Both the position numbers and the translations under genes were made by a program. Below the pieces are notes generated by a model. The model made no database searches. It was not told the origin of the DNA and saw nothing but the letters and a program-made list of their open reading frames with translations. Below, one piece after another: positions 17,071 through 26,775 of a stretch of DNA of 64,000 nucleotides; the first letter of the stretch is position 1; each line of letters opens with the position of its first letter. The DNA lies in assembly GCF_021513255.1 (NCBI RefSeq), contig NZ_CP090977.1, forward strand, positions 2,976,001 through 3,040,000. Reading direction: 5' to 3'. Source of the stretch: Planococcus sp. 107-1 (GTDB lineage Bacteria > Bacillota > Bacilli > Bacillales_A > Planococcaceae).

Positions 17071-18527
17071 TATGAACCGCTCCCTTCACTCGTTAAATCA
17101 CGTTGGACTTGTTCAGCGAGTAGTTTTGCTCCTTGCATGACAATCGGAATGCCTCCGCCTGGATGAACTGAAGCTCCGACTGCGTAGAGCCCCTGTGTTT
17201 TAAAAGGCTTGACTTGCGGACGGAAAACCCCAGATTGAAACAATGTCGGCCCGATTCCAAAACTGCCTCCCTGAAACAGTCCAAAAGCTTCAGCTTCAGT
17301 AGGCGTACGCACTTCCATCCATTCCACAGCTTCTCTGAAATCGGGAAATGCCAATTCTTCCATGCGATCAATCACACCGTCAATCCACTCTTTTTCTTCT
17401 GCCCACTGTATATCCGTACCTGCAGGGACAGGAATCAAAACATACATGACACCTTTGCCTTTCGGCGCCAGAGAATCGTCGATAATGGATGGATGGAAAG
17501 TGTAGAAAGCCGGATCGTCAGGCAATTTTTTATCTGAAAATACGTATTTCATATGGTCGCTGTAACTTTTTCCAATGAAGAATTGGTGGACATTCACATT
17601 TTCATACACACGGTCTAAACCAAAATAAAGCAGGACGCAGCCAGAGGAAGGTGTAAATTCCCTTTTCTTCGCTTGCGGCAATACTTCTCCAATAGATGGG
17701 AAGTCTCCATTATAGATTACGGCATCATAGCCCTTAAATCCTTCTTTTGTTTCGATTCCTTTTACTTTATCCTGTTCTACAACTATATTCTCCACAGGAT
17801 GGTCCGTATGTATCTTGAGATTCGGACGGCTCCTTAATTCACTTTCCAACAGCGGAATCAGGCTTCCATAACCGCCTTTTAAATAATGCACACCATGTTC
17901 ATGCTCACTGAACGGCACAAGCGAATACATAGCCGGAGCGTTAAATGGATCTCCACCAATATAGAGCGCCTGCAGCGTATAAGCTAATTGAAGCCGCTCA
18001 TCCCGGAAATAATTGGACATCAGTTTCTTTACAGATTGCTGCGGTTTTAGCTTTAAAAGGTTTCTGACATTGCCCGGCGTCCAGAAATCCGATTTCTTTA
18101 CAAAAGAATGTTCAAGGAAGGCAGACTTGCCAATTTCAAAACGTTCTCGCCCTTCTGCCATAAAACGCAGAAACCCTTCTTTTTCTCCAGGGAAAGTGCT
18201 CTCTACTTCTTCGGCTTGCCTTTGAATATCCGGGTATTTCGTGTAGACTTTTCCGTCCGGAAAACGAATGGTATACAGAGGGTCGCAAAGCAGCAGTTCA
18301 TATCGCTGTTTCGATATTCCCGCTTCGCCTAACAATTCCTGGAACATTTCAGGAAGAAGGACGATGGTCGGCCCTTCATCAATTCGGTAGCCGTCTTTTT
18401 CAACAAAGCGAAGGCGTCCCCCTAATTGGCTGTCTTTTTCATAGATGGTGACGTCGTATCCTTGTTGTGTCAGGTATAAGGCACCCATCAATCCTCCGAC
18501 GCCTCCGCCGATAATTGCGACGTTCAT
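17070..18527 (-). CDS. CrtN-family carotenoid desaturase paralogue
   Basis: 485 residues with N-terminal FAD motif [15 protein letters not shown] and [14 protein letters not shown], and C-terminal [20 protein letters not shown]. The segment [16 protein letters not shown] resembles the FGLMPTLAQS-type stretch of Staphylococcus CrtN, so this could be the diapophytoene desaturase or the third paralogue (often called crtNc in Bacillus and Planococcus clusters). Start ATG 18527 overlaps the stop of the upstream crtN (ATGA), with GGAGGGG before it. Which paralogue catalyses which step is not decidable from sequence alone. Confidence 0.85.
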   Translation of the reverse strand: MNVAIIGGGVGGLMGALYLTQQGYDVTIYEKDSQLGGRLRFVEKDGYRIDEGPTIVLLPEMFQELLGEAGISKQRYELLLCDPLYTIRFPDGKVYTKYPDIQRQAEEVESTFPGEKEGFLRFMAEGRERFEIGKSAFLEHSFVKKSDFWTPGNVRNLLKLKPQQSVKKLMSNYFRDERLQLAYTLQALYIGGDPFNAPAMYSLVPFSEHEHGVHYLKGGYGSLIPLLESELRSRPNLKIHTDHPVENIVVEQDKVKGIETKEGFKGYDAVIYNGDFPSIGEVLPQAKKREFTPSSGCVLLYFGLDRVYENVNVHQFFIGKSYSDHMKYVFSDKKLPDDPAFYTFHPSIIDDSLAPKGKGVMYVLIPVPAGTDIQWAEEKEWIDGVIDRMEELAFPDFREAVEWMEVRTPTEAEAFGLFQGGSFGIGPTLFQSGVFRPQVKPFKTQGLYAVGASVHPGGGIPIVMQGAKLLAEQVQRDLTSEGSGS

Positions 18528-20050
18528 GCGAACCCCTCCAATGCAGGAAGCGGAGAAACAGGAAGTGTTTTTCTTCCATGCTGTTCCAAAATTCCATTGG
18601 TCGAGATGCGGGCGGATTCAAGGATGGTAGGCAGTCCGCTTCCAGGATGGGTGCCGCCGCCGACCAACCAGCAATTATCCAATTCCTCAAATTTATTGTG
18701 CGGGCGGAAAACCATCATCTGAGTTAGTTGGTGGCCTAAGTTGAACGTGGCACCTTTATAAACCGAATAGTCTTGTTCCCAACCAAATGGAGTGAGCAGT
18801 TTTTCCACTTCAATATGGTCGCGCAGCCCTTTGAATTGCGTCTTTTCTTCTATAATATCCAACACAAGGTCACGGAAAGCTTCCTGCTCATTTTCCCAAC
18901 CGATATCGCTGAAATTATTCGGCACAGGAGCTAGAATATATAAAGCCGATTTTCCTTCCGGCGCAAGCGTCGGATCTGTCACACTGGCATTTTGGATATA
19001 AATTGAAGGATCTTCAGAAAGAATGCGTGAATTCGTTATTTCTTCTACATTTTTCTTGTAATCTTTTGAGAAGACGATTGTATGGTGTGACAAATCGTAT
19101 TTCTTATCGAGCCCCAGATAGATCATAAATGTCGAACATGAATATTTTTTCTTCTCCAGTTTTTCCGGTGTGTATTTTTTGAGGATGCCAGGCTCTACGA
19201 GATGGTTCATGACATGGGCAAAATCTCCGTTGATGACAACTTCGTCTGCTTCGATGCGTGTGCCATCTTCAAGATCCAATCCTTTCACAGCCCGGTTCTC
19301 GATCCATAGTTTTTTAACCCCGCGGCCAGTGTGGATCGTTCCTCCCAATTCTTCGACTACTTTGGCCATTGCCTGAGAGAGCTGGTTAACGCCGCCAATT
19401 GGATGGAAGATGCCATAGGCATGTTCCATATAAGAAAGAATTGAAAAAGCGCCCGGACATTCCCATGGGGACATGCCCAGATATTTCGACTGGAATGCGA
19501 AAGCCATCTTGAGGCGTTCATCTTTAAAATAGCGTGATAGAACTTGATAAAGCGTTTTATTGACTTCAAGTTCTGGCAACGCTTTAATCACTTTCGGCTG
19601 CATCATATGGATGAATTTATCCATCCGCGATTGGAGGATCGGTGATAACACCTCTAGTTTTTTTCCGGTTTCTTTCATAAACCGTTCATAGCCTTCTCCA
19701 TTGCCTTTGAAATTCTCGTCAATTTGCGCTCTCATTTCTTTATGGTTCCGTGTCATGATCAAATTCTGGTCTTCAAATACCAGTTCATACATCGGATCCA
19801 GTTCAATTGCATTCATGTAATCGCTCAACTTGCGCCCGGAAGCCTCGAATAATTCTTCAACGATGTGCAGCATGCTCAAAAAGGTCGGTCCCGTGTCAAA
19901 AGTAAACTCCCCTAACTTCAATTCGGCATTGCGCCCACCGACTTTATCATTTTTTTCATAGACGTCTACTTGGTAACCTTTGGCTGCAAGGAGCATCGCT
20001 GCTGCTAATCCGCCAGGTCCGGCTCCCACTACTGCAATACGTTCTCTCAT
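18524..20050 (-). CDS. crtN: CrtN/CrtI-type dehydrosqualene desaturase
   Basis: 508 residues; first gene of the crtN-crtN2-crtM operon. FAD motif [15 protein letters not shown] (about 6-20), [12 protein letters not shown], and C-terminal [33 protein letters not shown] and [18 protein letters not shown] closely follow the CrtN pattern. It would desaturate diapophytoene stepwise to diaponeurosporene or diapolycopene. The ribosome site is modest (ATGGGGTC). Confidence 0.87.
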   Translation of the reverse strand: MRERIAVVGAGPGGLAAAMLLAAKGYQVDVYEKNDKVGGRNAELKLGEFTFDTGPTFLSMLHIVEELFEASGRKLSDYMNAIELDPMYELVFEDQNLIMTRNHKEMRAQIDENFKGNGEGYERFMKETGKKLEVLSPILQSRMDKFIHMMQPKVIKALPELEVNKTLYQVLSRYFKDERLKMAFAFQSKYLGMSPWECPGAFSILSYMEHAYGIFHPIGGVNQLSQAMAKVVEELGGTIHTGRGVKKLWIENRAVKGLDLEDGTRIEADEVVINGDFAHVMNHLVEPGILKKYTPEKLEKKKYSCSTFMIYLGLDKKYDLSHHTIVFSKDYKKNVEEITNSRILSEDPSIYIQNASVTDPTLAPEGKSALYILAPVPNNFSDIGWENEQEAFRDLVLDIIEEKTQFKGLRDHIEVEKLLTPFGWEQDYSVYKGATFNLGHQLTQMMVFRPHNKFEELDNCWLVGGGTHPGSGLPTILESARISTNGILEQHGRKTLPVSPLPALEGFA

Positions 20051-20110
20051 TATATGACCCCATTCCGCTTCAAATGTCCTGTTTAAATTATATTTTTATT
20101 ATACAAATAC

Positions 20111-20123
20111 TATACGACGTATA
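20111..20123. promoter_or_regulatory. Palindrome in the crtN-crtM promoter region
   Basis: TATACG-A-CGTATA, 61-73 bases upstream of crtN, next to AT-rich promoter-like sequence. A candidate operator for a carotenoid regulator; no such regulator gene is in the window. Elsewhere in 20051-20264 I see only AT-rich DNA. Confidence 0.35.
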
Positions 20124-20264
20124 ATGAAAAAAAACTAGAAATAAGCTTTTTAAATTCTGAAAAATAATTTATTTTTATATTCTTTCTATATCACTAATCA
20201 ATTCTAACTTTCCCTCTTTCTCATTCTTAAAAACAAATAAACAATACACTTTCCAAAAAGATAC

Positions 20265-20312
20265 AAAAAAGCGCTGATCCAATCTTTTAATGATTGGATC
20301 AGCGCTTTTTTT
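20265..20312. terminator. Terminator after the LysM/3D gene
   Basis: AAAAAAGCGCTGATCCAATC and its complement with a 7-base loop; T-runs on both strands. Confidence 0.9.
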
Positions 20313-20324
20313 ATACATATTCAA

Positions 20325-20891
20325 TTACTTAAGAATTTTAATTTTTACGTTTTTCCGTCCCCATTTAAGGGCATTGCTTTTCGATGGCATGAAGACATCA
20401 ATTTTCTTTCCTTTAATCGCTCCGCCAGTGTCTCCAGCAACAGCGTAGCCATAGCCTTCAACATAGACTTTTGTACCAAGTTTGATCACCTTTGGATCTA
20501 CTGCAATGACTTTAAGGCCTGGGTTTTTCTTTAAGTTCAATCCGGTTCTTGTAATTCCTGAGCAGCCTTTGCATGATGCGGTATAAGCAGATGCAGAAAC
20601 TGTGAATTCTTTGACCACTGAACCTGAAGTAGAACGCGAAGGCGTTTTTGTTTTAGATGCAGTTTTTGCTGTAGACTTTACCAGTTTCAGCTTTTGTTTC
20701 GGATGAATCGTATTGGACTTCAAATTATTCCATGACTTCAAATTTGAAACCGATACTTTTTGTGTTTTTGCTATTTTATATAATGTGTCTCCACTTTTAA
20801 CCGTATAGGTAGATGATGCTGCTGAGCTCTCAAGTGACATGCCAAGGAACAAAACTAGTGCAAAACTTAATACTATAAGTAGTTTTTTCAA
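20325..20891 (-). CDS. Secreted LysM plus 3D-domain cell-wall protein (YocH-like)
   Basis: 188 residues from TTG 20891, eight bases after AGAAGGAGAG. Signal peptide 1-24 (cleavage near SSAAS), one LysM repeat (about 28-71, YTVKSGDTLYKIAKTQKVSVSNL), a Thr/Ser/Lys linker, then a 3D domain (about 95-188) with AVDPKVIKLGTKVYVEGYGYAVAGDTGG including the conserved Asp residues. LysM anchors to peptidoglycan; 3D domains are lytic-transglycosylase-like muralytic domains, so it is a probable autolysin. A WalR box upstream matches control of B. subtilis yocH by the WalKR cell-wall system. Confidence 0.9.
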   Translation of the reverse strand: MKKLLIVLSFALVLFLGMSLESSAASSTYTVKSGDTLYKIAKTQKVSVSNLKSWNNLKSNTIHPKQKLKLVKSTAKTASKTKTPSRSTSGSVVKEFTVSASAYTASCKGCSGITRTGLNLKKNPGLKVIAVDPKVIKLGTKVYVEGYGYAVAGDTGGAIKGKKIDVFMPSKSNALKWGRKNVKIKILK

Positions 20892-20942
20892 GTTGTTCTC
20901 TCCTTCTTTGTTTTAGCAGTACAATCAAAATAGCATGTAAAC

Positions 20943-20959
20943 ATTACAGTTGTGTAACA
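20943..20959 (-). promoter_or_regulatory. WalR (YycF) binding site
   Basis: Minus-strand TGTTAC-ACAAC-TGTAAT, a perfect match to the WalR consensus TGTWAH-N5-TGTWAH, 52-68 bases upstream of the LysM/3D autolysin start. Confidence 0.8.
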
Positions 20960-21097
20960 TTCCGTAGGTCATTTTATTACAATTGAGTTCTTTTTTGTGA
21001 CAAAATTACCTCTGAATATTCAAAATACTTCGTTTCCAATGCTTTTCTTTCCTCTTTTACTGCCTTGTTGTCAAAATGCCTGAAGCTTTTTGCCCAC

Positions 21098-21133
21098 AAA
21101 AAAAGAGAGATTCTGTACAGACAGAACCTCTCT
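21098..21133 (-). terminator. Terminator of dbpA
   Basis: Minus-strand AGAGAGGTTCTG-TCTGTA-CAGAATCTCTCT (one G-T pair) followed by a T-run. Confidence 0.85.
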
Positions 21134-21142
21134 AAATACTCT

Positions 21143-22588
21143 TTATTTATTGGCTTTATGGACTTTCAATGTCTTGCCTTTAACCGTTTTCTCTTTCATG
21201 GCTTTCAGCACCATCGGGCCTTTGCCGTTTAAGATGTCGATATAGGTTACCGTATCTTGGATTTTAATGATTCCGATGTCTTCCGCAGTCATTCCCGGAA
21301 TACTCGTTAAGGTGCCGACAAAATCAAAAGCACGGAGTTTCTTTTTCTTGCCGCCGTTGAAATACAATTTCATGATGTCTTTATTGACCAATTCATTTTT
21401 GTTTTTCTTCAATTTTGGACGGCTTTCCATTTTTTCAGTGAAGGCTATTTCTGCCTCCGCTACTCTTTCTTTAGATGGAGCATCATTCCGCTCCAATTCA
21501 AAACCGATATAAGACTCAATTTCATTTAAAAACTTGTCTTCGTAAGGTGTAGCAAACGTAATCGCTTTCCCCGTCTTGCCTGCACGCCCTGTTCTTCCTG
21601 CCCGGTGAACGTAGCTTTCTTTTTCCAACGGGAGATCGTAGTTGATGACGTGGGTGATGCTGTCGATATCAATGCCTCGCGCTGCGACATCCGTCGCCAC
21701 CAAGTAGCGGAATTCTCCGCGCTTAAAATCATTCATTACTTCAAAACGGTCTTCTTGAACCATTCCTCCATGCAATTTATCGCATGTGTAATAATGTTTT
21801 TCAAGTTGCTCCATAACGAAATCCACATTGTCTTTTGTTCGGCAAAAGATGATGCAGCTATCTGGATTTTCTATAATAGTGACATCCCGCAGCAAAGAGA
21901 ACTTTCTTTTTTCATCTACTACATAAAGTGAATGTTCAATCTGATCCGTTAATGTGTGCGTGGAGGCAATCTCGATATGTTCCGGATCCCTCATGTATTT
22001 TTGCTGCAGCTTTTCAACGTTTTCCGGCAATGTCGCAGAAAACAGCATCGTCGTCCGCTCTTTCGGCAATTTGTTGATAATGGATTCCACTTGCTCAATA
22101 AAGCCCATGTTCAACATTTCATCCGCCTCGTCCAGAACCAAATAAGCGATGCGGCTTAAATCGATTGTCTCTCGTTCGATATGGTCGAGTACACGGCCTG
22201 GTGTCCCCACTACAACGTGGCATTTCTGTTTTAATTCGGCTTGCTGGTAAGCGAATGGCTGCTTGCCGTAAACTGCGGCTGCTTTTATGCGTTTAAAGCG
22301 TCCAATATTCGTAATATCTTCTTTTACTTGGTCGGCTAATTCCCGTGTAGGCGTCAAAATCAGCGCTTGCGGCTTGTTTTCTTCCCAATCTACGAGTTCG
22401 CAGATGGGTATGCCGAATGCTGCGGTCTTCCCGCTGCCGGTTTGTGATTTCACAGCTACATCGGTTTTCTTTAGCGCAGCTGGCATCACTTTTTCCTGTA
22501 CTTCGGTCGGACTCTTGTAGCCAAGGCCTTCGAGTGCCCGTAAAATCGGTTCACTTAATTGAAAATCATTGAATTGTTGATTGCTCAT
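21143..22588 (-). CDS. dbpA: DEAD-box RNA helicase DbpA/YxiN
   Basis: 481 residues. All DEAD-box motifs are present: Q motif, SQTGSGKT (about 48-55), PTRELA, GTPGR, DEAD (about 153-156), SAT, and [13 protein letters not shown] in the second RecA lobe. The C-terminal domain (about 400-481; [21 protein letters not shown] with [16 protein letters not shown]) is the RRM-like RNA-binding domain of DbpA that recognises hairpin 92 of 23S rRNA in 50S assembly. ATG start after AAAGGAG. Single gene with its own terminator. Confidence 0.93.
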   Translation of the reverse strand: MSNQQFNDFQLSEPILRALEGLGYKSPTEVQEKVMPAALKKTDVAVKSQTGSGKTAAFGIPICELVDWEENKPQALILTPTRELADQVKEDITNIGRFKRIKAAAVYGKQPFAYQQAELKQKCHVVVGTPGRVLDHIERETIDLSRIAYLVLDEADEMLNMGFIEQVESIINKLPKERTTMLFSATLPENVEKLQQKYMRDPEHIEIASTHTLTDQIEHSLYVVDEKRKFSLLRDVTIIENPDSCIIFCRTKDNVDFVMEQLEKHYYTCDKLHGGMVQEDRFEVMNDFKRGEFRYLVATDVAARGIDIDSITHVINYDLPLEKESYVHRAGRTGRAGKTGKAITFATPYEDKFLNEIESYIGFELERNDAPSKERVAEAEIAFTEKMESRPKLKKNKNELVNKDIMKLYFNGGKKKKLRAFDFVGTLTSIPGMTAEDIGIIKIQDTVTYIDILNGKGPMVLKAMKEKTVKGKTLKVHKANK

Positions 22589-22683
22589 TTATTATAGCTC
22601 CTTTTCCGTTCAAAAACGTACACCTTATTCGATTATCTCACGGATCGGATTTTTTTGCCGTAAATCAATTATTGAAACTACTG

Positions 22684-24555
22684 TCATTGATCCAGAAGAC
22701 TGACGGAAACTTTCACTTCAAGGGATTGGCTTCCTCCGCGGTAGACACCCTGGACCGGGCTGACATCATTATAATCCCGGCCGACTCCGACACGGATATG
22801 ATGTTCCAAAGCTTCTACGTTATTCGTTGGATCCAGGCCGACCCAGCCGATTCCGGGAACCATCACTTCCACCCACGCATGGCTCGCTGCATCTCCGACA
22901 AGCGCCGAGTTTTCGCCTACATACAGGTAGCCGCTCACATAGCGCGCCGGTATCTGTTTTGCCCGCAGAATCCCCAACATGACATGGGTGATATCTTGGC
23001 ATACCCCTTTTCGCAGTTCAAATGACTCCTCCGCTTTCGTCGACACATTAGTCGATTCTCCGTCATAGGTAAAATGGTTATGGATATATTCCATGACGTC
23101 AATCGAATACTGCACCGGGTTCGTCATCTCGCCTAATTCCTCGTCCACCCGGGCCATCTGTTCCGGTGACAAATACGTATAAGCTGTATTGCTCAAAAAA
23201 GCCAAATAATGCTCGCTGAACAACTGCGAATGGAAAATCGCATTCATTTCCGGTGAATAGTCAATCCGGTGAATAAATGGACTTTTTTGGATACTCACAA
23301 TCGATGTCGCTTTTACTTCAAGATGCTGATGGTGTTCCGCAATGAAGAAAGTTTCCACGTGATTCCCCCAAATATCGATATGCTCTTTTGTTAAAGAGGC
23401 AGGCGTGATATCGGCACGATAAGAAAGCAGACGCTGGCATTCGTCGGTCCTTGGTTTCAGCCGAATTGAATTCATGCTTTGGTCGACAATCGTTTCATAT
23501 TTAAAAATATTGGTATGTTCAATTTGATATTTCATAGAACTGATCTCCTCTGCACTCATGGATTGTGACTGGCTGAAACCCATATCTTGTATTGTTGGAT
23601 CGATTAAATAATAGGTCTTCGAGAAAAGCTGCGAAATTTCATTGCAGCCGTCCTGGAAATGATTTAAAAAATCCATCATTTCATCTGTCGTGAATTCTTC
23701 GATTTTCACTTCATTGAATTCAGTCCGCATCTCATCCAATTTGGCATAGAGCTCCCATGAATAATGCGAGACTTTCCCTTCTTCCAATACGTCAATCGCT
23801 TCCCTCACATGATCCAGGCAGTAGCGGATTGAACGCGGAAAAGCTTTATTCGAAATCAAAAAGCTAAGCACGTGGCGAGGGTCCATTTTCGGGGGATGCG
23901 ATTTTAAATACGCTTCATATGCATTGGTCATCCTTAAAGCCGATAGCCAGTAATAATAATCCTCAGTTTGCTCATCCAATTGCTGCTCATACGTCCGTTC
24001 ACAAACGACGTTTAAAATCCTGGCCGTCTTTTCGGCCCGTTCAAGCCATTTGCCGATTTTAATAATTTGGTATTCGACCCCCCTCGACATCGACGATTCG
24101 ACGATTCCTTGCGATGTCAGGGCTGTCGTTTTCACGCGTTCCAAAAACAGCCCGATTCGGCTATTTCCGCATTGACTGCGGTCTATATCTTGAAGGGCCA
24201 AATAACAGCGGTTCCAAGTTTTCCAGTAATCATCTATAATATGATCCCTGCTTACCCGGGCATTCTCCCTTACCATTCGCACGCAATTCGAAATGGAATT
24301 CAAATTCTGATCATCTATCGCTAAATAATGGATCAAGTGGTCTTCGCCATGCGCTTGCTGTTTTTTCAAATAATCCAATTCTTGCTGAGTGGCACAAATT
24401 TCATAAATCAGCTTCCAATCGCTATCCCTGACCAAGTCTTCATCTGAAGCTTCAATCATCTGAAGCAATTGCACATCAAGTATCCGGGCATTATTCTCTG
24501 CCCTTTCCGCATTCCGCGACATCCAATATAAGGCATTCGCTACTCGGCTAAGCAT
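22684..24555 (-). CDS. Alpha-E domain (DUF403) and transglutaminase-like fusion
   Basis: 623 residues from ATG 24555 (AGGGGGG upstream; overlaps the ATP-grasp stop). Residues 1 to about 325 are an alpha-E domain (MLSRVANALYWMSRNAERAENNARIL). Residues 341-623 are a transglutaminase-like protein: N-terminal Bact_transglu_N strand region, catalytic Cys in RKGVCQDITHVM, His in DAASHAWVEV and Asp in GLDPTN. The two parts are usually separate genes. The joint is Ser/Gln-rich, and an internal AGAGGAG with ATG 23535 nine bases later could still give free transglutaminase (22684-23535). With the upstream ATP-grasp gene this forms the predicted amidoligase/peptide-modifying cluster. Confidence 0.82.
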   Translation of the reverse strand: MLSRVANALYWMSRNAERAENNARILDVQLLQMIEASDEDLVRDSDWKLIYEICATQQELDYLKKQQAHGEDHLIHYLAIDDQNLNSISNCVRMVRENARVSRDHIIDDYWKTWNRCYLALQDIDRSQCGNSRIGLFLERVKTTALTSQGIVESSMSRGVEYQIIKIGKWLERAEKTARILNVVCERTYEQQLDEQTEDYYYWLSALRMTNAYEAYLKSHPPKMDPRHVLSFLISNKAFPRSIRYCLDHVREAIDVLEEGKVSHYSWELYAKLDEMRTEFNEVKIEEFTTDEMMDFLNHFQDGCNEISQLFSKTYYLIDPTIQDMGFSQSQSMSAEEISSMKYQIEHTNIFKYETIVDQSMNSIRLKPRTDECQRLLSYRADITPASLTKEHIDIWGNHVETFFIAEHHQHLEVKATSIVSIQKSPFIHRIDYSPEMNAIFHSQLFSEHYLAFLSNTAYTYLSPEQMARVDEELGEMTNPVQYSIDVMEYIHNHFTYDGESTNVSTKAEESFELRKGVCQDITHVMLGILRAKQIPARYVSGYLYVGENSALVGDAASHAWVEVMVPGIGWVGLDPTNNVEALEHHIRVGVGRDYNDVSPVQGVYRGGSQSLEVKVSVSLLDQ

Positions 24556-26011
24556 CAAGAAGCCCCCTATCCTCTTTTTCTTTATACACCCACGTGTCTT
24601 TACCGCCGCCCCCTTGAGAGGAATTCACTACTAAAGAGCCTTGCTTCAGGGCGACTCGCGAAAGGCCTCCCGGAAGCACTTTCGTTTCCTTGCCTCTCAT
24701 GACAAATACCCGCAAGTCTACATGGCACGGATAAAACTCTTCACCTTGATAGGCAGGGGCCCTTGAAAGCTTAATAGTGGGCTGGGCAATATATTGATGA
24801 GGAGATTCGATGATTTTCTCCCGGAATTTCTCTATCAGCTCTTTCGAGGCATGGGGACCGACAAGCATATCGTAGCCGCCTGATGATCCAACATTTTTAA
24901 CGACGAGTTCTTCAAGATGATCAAGAACCCATTCACGATCTTCTTTATTGCTAAGCAAATACGTTTTGACATTATCGATAATCGGCTCTTCGCCCAGGTA
25001 GTAGCGAATCATGTCAGGCACATATGCATAAATTGCCTTATCGTCTGCAACACCGTTGCCGATGCCATTTAATATGGCTACATTCCCGTTCCGGTAAGCT
25101 TCAAGCAGCCCAGGCACTCCAAGTGCTGAATCCGCTCTGAAAGCTTGCGGATCAAGAAAATCGTCATCGATCCGGCGGTAGATGATGTCCACCCGCTGCA
25201 GCCCGCGGATCGATTTCATGTAGACGATATTCTTCTTGACGATCAAGTCCCTGCCCTCCACTAAGTCGATGCCCATTTGCTGAGCCAAAAAAACATGGTC
25301 ATAATATGCTGAGTTGTACATTCCTGGTGTCAATAAAACCGCAAAAGGTTTTTCATTCGAGGTGTTCGGCATATGGTCGAGCATGGCCTGATGAAGATAA
25401 GACAATTGATGTTCAAGCGCATGCACGGAATGGTTAGCGAAGAAATCGGGATAGACCTGTCTCATGACATAACGATTCTGGTACACATAAGACATGCCCG
25501 AAGGATTTCGCAGATTGTCTTCAAGAACATGGTATTTCCCAAATTCATCGCGTATCAAATCGATGCCAGCCAGGAAAATATGATTCTTGAGAGGAATATC
25601 AATTCCTTTCACTTGCTTCGAATAATAGTAGGGATTTTCTTCGACTAAATGTCGGGGCACGATGCCTTCTTCGAGGATTTTCTGCTCATGATAGACATCA
25701 TCGAGAAATCGGTTAAGAGCTTCCGTACGCTGAATCATTCCTTTTTCAATTGTTTGCCATTCGTCCCGAGAGATGATAATCGGCACAAAATCAAAAGGCA
25801 TGGTCCTTTCCGTCCCGACATTGTTGTTGTAAACCGTGAACGTAATCCCTTGCCGCAAGAATGCAAGTTGAGCTGTATCATGCTTTTCTTTAAGCTCTTC
25901 TTCGGTAAACCGCTGCAATATGTCATAAAACTTCCGGTAATGCGGTTTCGGAACCTTTTGCTCGTTGAACATCTCATCGAAAAAAGGCTTGACCTGATAG
26001 GAATCAAACAT
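24548..26011 (-). CDS. Circularly permuted type 2 ATP-grasp protein (DUF404/DUF407)
   Basis: 487 residues from ATG 26011, after AAAGGGTGAG; the GTG at 26023 overlaps that site. It carries the family landmarks MPFDFVPIIISRDEW, HVLEDNLRNPSGMSYVYQNR (about 165-184), RRIDDDFLDP, NAVGNGVADDKA-like NGIGNGVADDKAIYAYVP (about 316-333) and C-terminal KQGSLVVNSSQGGGGKDTWV. Predicted ATP-dependent carboxylate-amine ligase, proposed to make a small peptide or modify a protein. Ends inside the start of the alpha-E/transglutaminase gene (8-base overlap), so the three activities are co-translated. No substrate is known. Confidence 0.88.
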   Translation of the reverse strand: MFDSYQVKPFFDEMFNEQKVPKPHYRKFYDILQRFTEEELKEKHDTAQLAFLRQGITFTVYNNNVGTERTMPFDFVPIIISRDEWQTIEKGMIQRTEALNRFLDDVYHEQKILEEGIVPRHLVEENPYYYSKQVKGIDIPLKNHIFLAGIDLIRDEFGKYHVLEDNLRNPSGMSYVYQNRYVMRQVYPDFFANHSVHALEHQLSYLHQAMLDHMPNTSNEKPFAVLLTPGMYNSAYYDHVFLAQQMGIDLVEGRDLIVKKNIVYMKSIRGLQRVDIIYRRIDDDFLDPQAFRADSALGVPGLLEAYRNGNVAILNGIGNGVADDKAIYAYVPDMIRYYLGEEPIIDNVKTYLLSNKEDREWVLDHLEELVVKNVGSSGGYDMLVGPHASKELIEKFREKIIESPHQYIAQPTIKLSRAPAYQGEEFYPCHVDLRVFVMRGKETKVLPGGLSRVALKQGSLVVNSSQGGGGKDTWVYKEKEDRGLLDA

Positions 26012-26055
26012 AATACAACTCACCCTTTCTTAATATTCCGTTAATTTTAAAGCTT

Positions 26056-26097
26056 AAAAAAAGCTATAGCTCATAGGCTTGCGAGCAATAGCTTTTC
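26056..26097 (-). terminator. Terminator of the YtxH-like gene
   Basis: Minus-strand AGCTATTGCTC and GAGCTATAGCT (one mismatch) followed by a T-run. Confidence 0.75.
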
Positions 26098-26114
26098 TGT
26101 TGGGATATTCACTT

Positions 26115-26645
26115 TTATTTGTCGAAAGTCGATTTATCGGTTGAAGAAGAATCATTTGATAAATCTTTTTTCAATGACTCACTGTAATCCGTACTGCCGC
26201 CATAGACTCCGCCGCTCGGGGTTGAAGTGTCTGGAGAAACACTGCTTGAAGAACTCGTATTTGATGAGCCTGAAGCACTGGACCCAGCCGTTTTTGATGT
26301 AGAAGAAGAATCTTTAGTAGACGTGCCGCCCACTTCATCCTGCAAAGTTTGGTTGGCTTTATCCAACATGTCTTTTTCTTTATCCATCATTTTTTGCTGG
26401 CCTTCAATGGCACTTTTGACTGTTTCCACCGCTTTGCTCACGCCTGGTTTCACTTTGTCGACCATGCCGCCTGATTGTTCATTGAAGCGGTCTAGCCCTT
26501 TCTTTACATTCTCTTTCAAATTGCCGGCTTGAGAAGTTTCATTGCCGTTGGAATCTACTTTTTTCTGGGTCATTGCTGCACCAATTACTGCCCCGACGCC
26601 TAATAACACAAGCTTGCCAAACATACCGCCTGAATTTCTAGCCAT
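26115..26645 (-). CDS. YtxH-like protein with low-complexity tail
   Basis: 176 residues from ATG 26645 (spacing to GGAGAG favours this over ATG 26651). N-terminal Gly-rich membrane segment GGMFGKLVLLGVGAVIGAAMT (about 6-26) typical of YtxH/general-stress membrane proteins, then an amphipathic helical region (about 45-105, KENVKKGLDRFNEQSGGMVDKVKPGV) and a Ser/Thr-rich disordered tail. Probably membrane anchored and stress related by family. Monocistronic. Confidence 0.75.
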   Translation of the reverse strand: MARNSGGMFGKLVLLGVGAVIGAAMTQKKVDSNGNETSQAGNLKENVKKGLDRFNEQSGGMVDKVKPGVSKAVETVKSAIEGQQKMMDKEKDMLDKANQTLQDEVGGTSTKDSSSTSKTAGSSASGSSNTSSSSSVSPDTSTPSGGVYGGSTDYSESLKKDLSNDSSSTDKSTFDK

Positions 26646-26716
26646 TTTCATCTCTCCTTTTCAGTTTTAAAATACACTGTGCTCTTAGTATTGACTGTTT
26701 TAGCCTATTTCAAACA

Positions 26717-26760
26717 TAAAAAAGGAAAAAAGAAAGACACCTTCTAAGCCAAAGGTGCCA
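26717..26760 (-). terminator. Terminator of the HD-GYP gene
   Basis: Minus-strand GGCACCTT-TGGCTTAG-AAGGTGTC followed by a T-rich tract. Confidence 0.75.
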
Positions 26761-26775
26761 CAAAATTTATACAAA

